Assembly: GCA_017462065.1 (NCBI GenBank)
Contig: JAFTRV010000075.1
Span: 1 to 48,132, forward strand
Reading direction: 5' to 3'
Source of the DNA: Bacteroidaceae bacterium
Lineage (GTDB): Bacteria > Bacteroidota > Bacteroidia > Bacteroidales > Bacteroidaceae
Length of the DNA stretch: 48,132 nucleotides
Program-made: the position numbers and the translations under genes
In this document: positions 46,589-48,132 of the stretch, piece after piece
Numbering within the stretch: position 1 is the first letter of the stretch
Layout of the letters: each line of letters opens with the position of its first letter
Notes under the pieces: generated by a model
Databases searched by the model: none
What the model was told of the DNA's origin: nothing
What the model saw: the letters and a program-made list of their open reading frames with translations, nothing else

Positions 46589-46640
46589 ACAGTGCCGGTT
46601 TATTTAGAAAATTACTTTTGCTATACCGCCGGCAATGGTA
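46589..46640 (+). repeat. 52-nt repeat, copy 2
   Basis: The second copy of the repeat at 39144-39195, same strand, 87 percent identical without gaps. It lies in the 501-nt gap between the muramidase start and GH130, which otherwise holds the repeat body, a heptad block and a gene remnant. Confidence 0.8.
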
Positions 46641-46705
46641 ATTCCGCAACATCCGTCACCGTTAAAAACAGAACGAGGTCTTTGTTTTAACTCACCTACA
46701 CTAAG

Positions 46706-46740
46706 CTCTAAACCCTCAACTTTCAACTTTCCTCGCTCCC
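46706..46740 (-). repeat. Heptad-repeat block 3 (5 units)
   Basis: On the minus strand the units are GGGAGCG, AGGAAAG, TTGAAAG, TTGAGGG and TTTAGAG. A degenerate unit (CTTAGTG) follows. It lies downstream of GH130 in the direction of transcription. Confidence 0.75.
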
Positions 46741-46747
46741 CCGTTAA

Positions 46748-46852
46748 TCTGTTGGCGGCATTCGCTACCGCAACCCAAGCGGCATCACTTTCGGCGATGC
46801 CACGCTTGACGAGATGCTGCTCATGCCGTCGAAGTTTCGCTTTAATCTTTAA
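46748..46852 (+). pseudogene. Possible 3' remnant of a coding sequence
   Basis: A 34-codon open stretch reads VGGIRYRNPSGITFGDA and so on to MPSKFRFNL before TAA at 46850-46852. The composition is protein-like, and the end resembles a membrane-barrel or enzyme C-terminus, but an in-frame stop at 46745 precedes it. It overlaps the GH130 stop tail to tail. Family not recognised. Confidence 0.3.
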
Positions 46853-46860
46853 ACGTTACA
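46840..46860 (-). repeat. Heptad-repeat block 4 (3 units) at the GH130 3' end
   Basis: On the minus strand the units are TGTAACG, TTTAAAG and ATTAAAG. The GH130 stop TAA (46851-46849) lies in TTTAAAG, and its last codons come from the first unit. Confidence 0.7.
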
Positions 46861-47823
46861 CGTGTTCTTCTTCATGAAGTCGATAATCTCGCTTATGTAG
46901 CCGAACGCCATGCCAACAACAGTGTCGGCCGCACCGTAATACACGGCAACCTTGTCGCCGTCGTTGAGCGCCGCGCACGGGAACACCACGTTAGGCACGT
47001 CGCCTGTAAGCTCGTATGGCGCTGCCGGAGCGAGCAGGTAGGGCTTAGTGCGGTAGAGAACCTTTGTCGGGTCCTCCTTGTCGAGCAACGCCGCGCCCAT
47101 AGAGTAGCGGAAGCCGTTGCATGTCGTTATCACGCCATGATAGAAGAGCAGCCATCCCTCGTCGGTGAGGATGGGCACAGAGCCTGCGCCAATCTTGGTG
47201 CATTGCCATGCGCTCTCGGGGAACGGAGTGACCTTCATCACGCAGCGGTGTTCGCCCCAGTACTTCATGTCGGGGCTGAAGCTGATGTATATGTCGCCGA
47301 AAGGAGTATGTCCATTGTCGCTCGGACGGCTCAGCATGGCATACTTTCCGTTAATCTTCTGCGGGAACAGCACGCCGTTGCGGTTGAACGGCAAGAAGGC
47401 GTTCTCGCACTGGAAGAACTCCTTGAAGTCGAACGTGTAGCCAATGCCTATGGTAGGTCCGTGATATCCGTTGCACCATGTTATCCAGTAGCGGTCCTCA
47501 ATCCATGTCACGCGCGGGTCGTACTTGTACTCCGACTCAATCATGTCGGTGTTGCCCGCCTTGAACACGATAGGCTCATGCTCAATCTCCCAGTTTATGC
47601 CGTCCTTGCTGAATCCTGCGAAGATATTCATCTGAACAGCCTTGTTGTCGCAGCGGAACACGCCTGCATATCCGTCGCCGAACGGCACGACGGCACTGTT
47701 GAATATACTGTTCGATGTAGGGATAGCATAGCGGTCAATAACAGGGTTCTTGGAATAACGCCACATCACGTCGGTACAGCCTACGGGACGCTCCTCCCAC
47801 GGCATTTCAATCTTCTTGCTCAT
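46849..47823 (-). CDS. GH130 beta-1,4-mannoside phosphorylase
   Basis: A cytoplasmic inverting phosphorylase of 324 residues that splits beta-1,4-mannosides with phosphate to give mannose-1-phosphate. The N-terminus ([15 protein letters not shown], then [20 protein letters not shown]) and the catalytic-acid region [15 protein letters not shown] with Asp102 strongly resemble the gut mannoside phosphorylase UhgbMP of subfamily GH130_2. That enzyme accepts the N-glycan core Man-GlcNAc and mannooligosaccharides. Other hallmarks are [28 protein letters not shown] and [11 protein letters not shown]. It is alone here but shares a promoter-region 14-mer with the GH5-ROK-GH92 operon. Confidence 0.93.
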   Translation of the reverse strand: MSKKIEMPWEERPVGCTDVMWRYSKNPVIDRYAIPTSNSIFNSAVVPFGDGYAGVFRCDNKAVQMNIFAGFSKDGINWEIEHEPIVFKAGNTDMIESEYKYDPRVTWIEDRYWITWCNGYHGPTIGIGYTFDFKEFFQCENAFLPFNRNGVLFPQKINGKYAMLSRPSDNGHTPFGDIYISFSPDMKYWGEHRCVMKVTPFPESAWQCTKIGAGSVPILTDEGWLLFYHGVITTCNGFRYSMGAALLDKEDPTKVLYRTKPYLLAPAAPYELTGDVPNVVFPCAALNDGDKVAVYYGAADTVVGMAFGYISEIIDFMKKNTCNV

Positions 47824-47866
47824 AGTATATTGTTTTTGTTTGCTTTTATTGCATGTCTCTCTTATG

Positions 47867-47880
47867 GCGAAGATAGCAAT
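47867..47880 (-). promoter_or_regulatory. Shared 14-mer and -7 box of GH130
   Basis: On the minus strand ATTGCTATCTTCGC contains TATCTTCG, 43 nt before the GH130 ATG. It is identical to 30717-30730 before the GH5 gene. Confidence 0.55.
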
Positions 47881-47942
47881 AAATGAGCAAAATCGTGCAA
47901 GCGAGTGAAGAAAAATTAATTTTACATGTCAATGGGGGAACG

Positions 47943-47998
47943 ATTAACGTTTAACGATTAACGTTTAACGTTTAACGATGAAAGTTTAGAGTTTAGGC
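47943..47998 (+). repeat. Heptad-repeat block 5 (8 contiguous units)
   Basis: Units are ATTAACG, TTTAACG, ATTAACG, TTTAACG, TTTAACG, ATGAAAG, TTTAGAG and TTTAGGC. The last unit merges with the 63-nt repeat that follows. No gene is apparent in 47881-48132. Confidence 0.85.
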
Positions 47999-48055
47999 TC
48001 ACCAGCAAAGTCTGGGGGGAATAGAATGTTTCATTCTTATTGCAACTTACCCTTA
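47993..48055 (+). repeat. 63-nt repeat, copy 2
   Basis: The second copy of the repeat at 38985-39047, same strand, 55 of 63 positions identical without gaps, directly joined to heptad block 5. Confidence 0.8.
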
Positions 48056-48094
48056 GCCAGTTATCTTTTATTCTCGTTGTTGTCGTTCTATCAT

Positions 48095-48117
48095 GTACTT
48101 TTGTTGCACAAAAGTAC
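48095..48117. repeat. REP-like palindrome 2
   Basis: GTACTTTTGT (48095-48104) and ACAAAAGTAC (48108-48117) pair perfectly around TGC and are followed by CAAAAAGCC, parallel to the copy at 46305-46330. The element continues past the window end. Confidence 0.75.
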
Positions 48118-48132
48118 CAAAAAGCCCCGGCA

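Noticed and set aside
44956-47998. CRISPR array or telomere-like repeat
   Set aside because: Units are contiguous with no spacers and vary in sequence; blocks are short and internal to the chromosome.

Overview
The window looks like chromosomal DNA of a gut-type member of the Bacteroidales. Several leaders carry the Bacteroidetes -7 box TAnnTTTG, twice with a TTTG -33 box 20 nt upstream (tRNA and pckA). Shine-Dalgarno sequences are not evident, the tRNA gene does not encode CCA, and the gene content is typical of the order: PEP carboxykinase, DUF3109, the THUMP-like methyltransferase, a secreted TPR protein with an outer-membrane barrel, and GH92/GH130 mannose enzymes. The genus cannot be fixed from the sequence alone.

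Layout. (1) 1-4866: right end of an AT-rich integrative element. It carries a BT4734/VirE-N primase-like gene, a structured intergenic region, an SF2 helicase-like gene with an altered P-loop, and a tyrosine integrase next to the 3' end of a tRNA-Met(CAU) gene. (2) 4940-30632: core chromosome. HAD phosphatase-ribF-CPBP protease; upp; pckA; a 49-residue YqaE/Pmp3 membrane protein with a THUMP-like methyltransferase; GNAT-parE-coaD-S41 protease; a YgjP-like metallopeptidase; topA-aroK-speA; NUDIX-TPR-outer-membrane barrel; gpmI; DUF3109. (3) 30717-37578: mannose-glycan operon, GH5 lipoprotein, ROK sugar kinase and two GH92 alpha-mannosidases. A GH130 mannoside phosphorylase at 46849-47823 shares a 14-nt promoter-region sequence with it. 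Together they suggest stepwise breakdown of mannose-rich glycans such as N-glycans. (4) 37583-38920: AT-rich orphan toxin/immunity-like cassette with one frameshifted gene. (5) 39253-44908: complete RND efflux operon. (6) 44898-48132: a repeat-rich accessory stretch holding a GH108 muramidase with a putative secreted immunity-like partner, then GH130.

The least explained signal is in region 6. Arrays of 7-nt units (about 31 units in six blocks, plus one 10-nt array) begin at or span the stop codons of the three genes that end there. Each clear unit contains a stop triplet, and because 7 is not a multiple of 3, three successive units close all three frames. Diverged repeats of 52 and 63 nt and REP-like palindromes lie in the same region, and the 52-nt repeat sits upstream of both orphan toxin-like cassettes in the same relative orientation.
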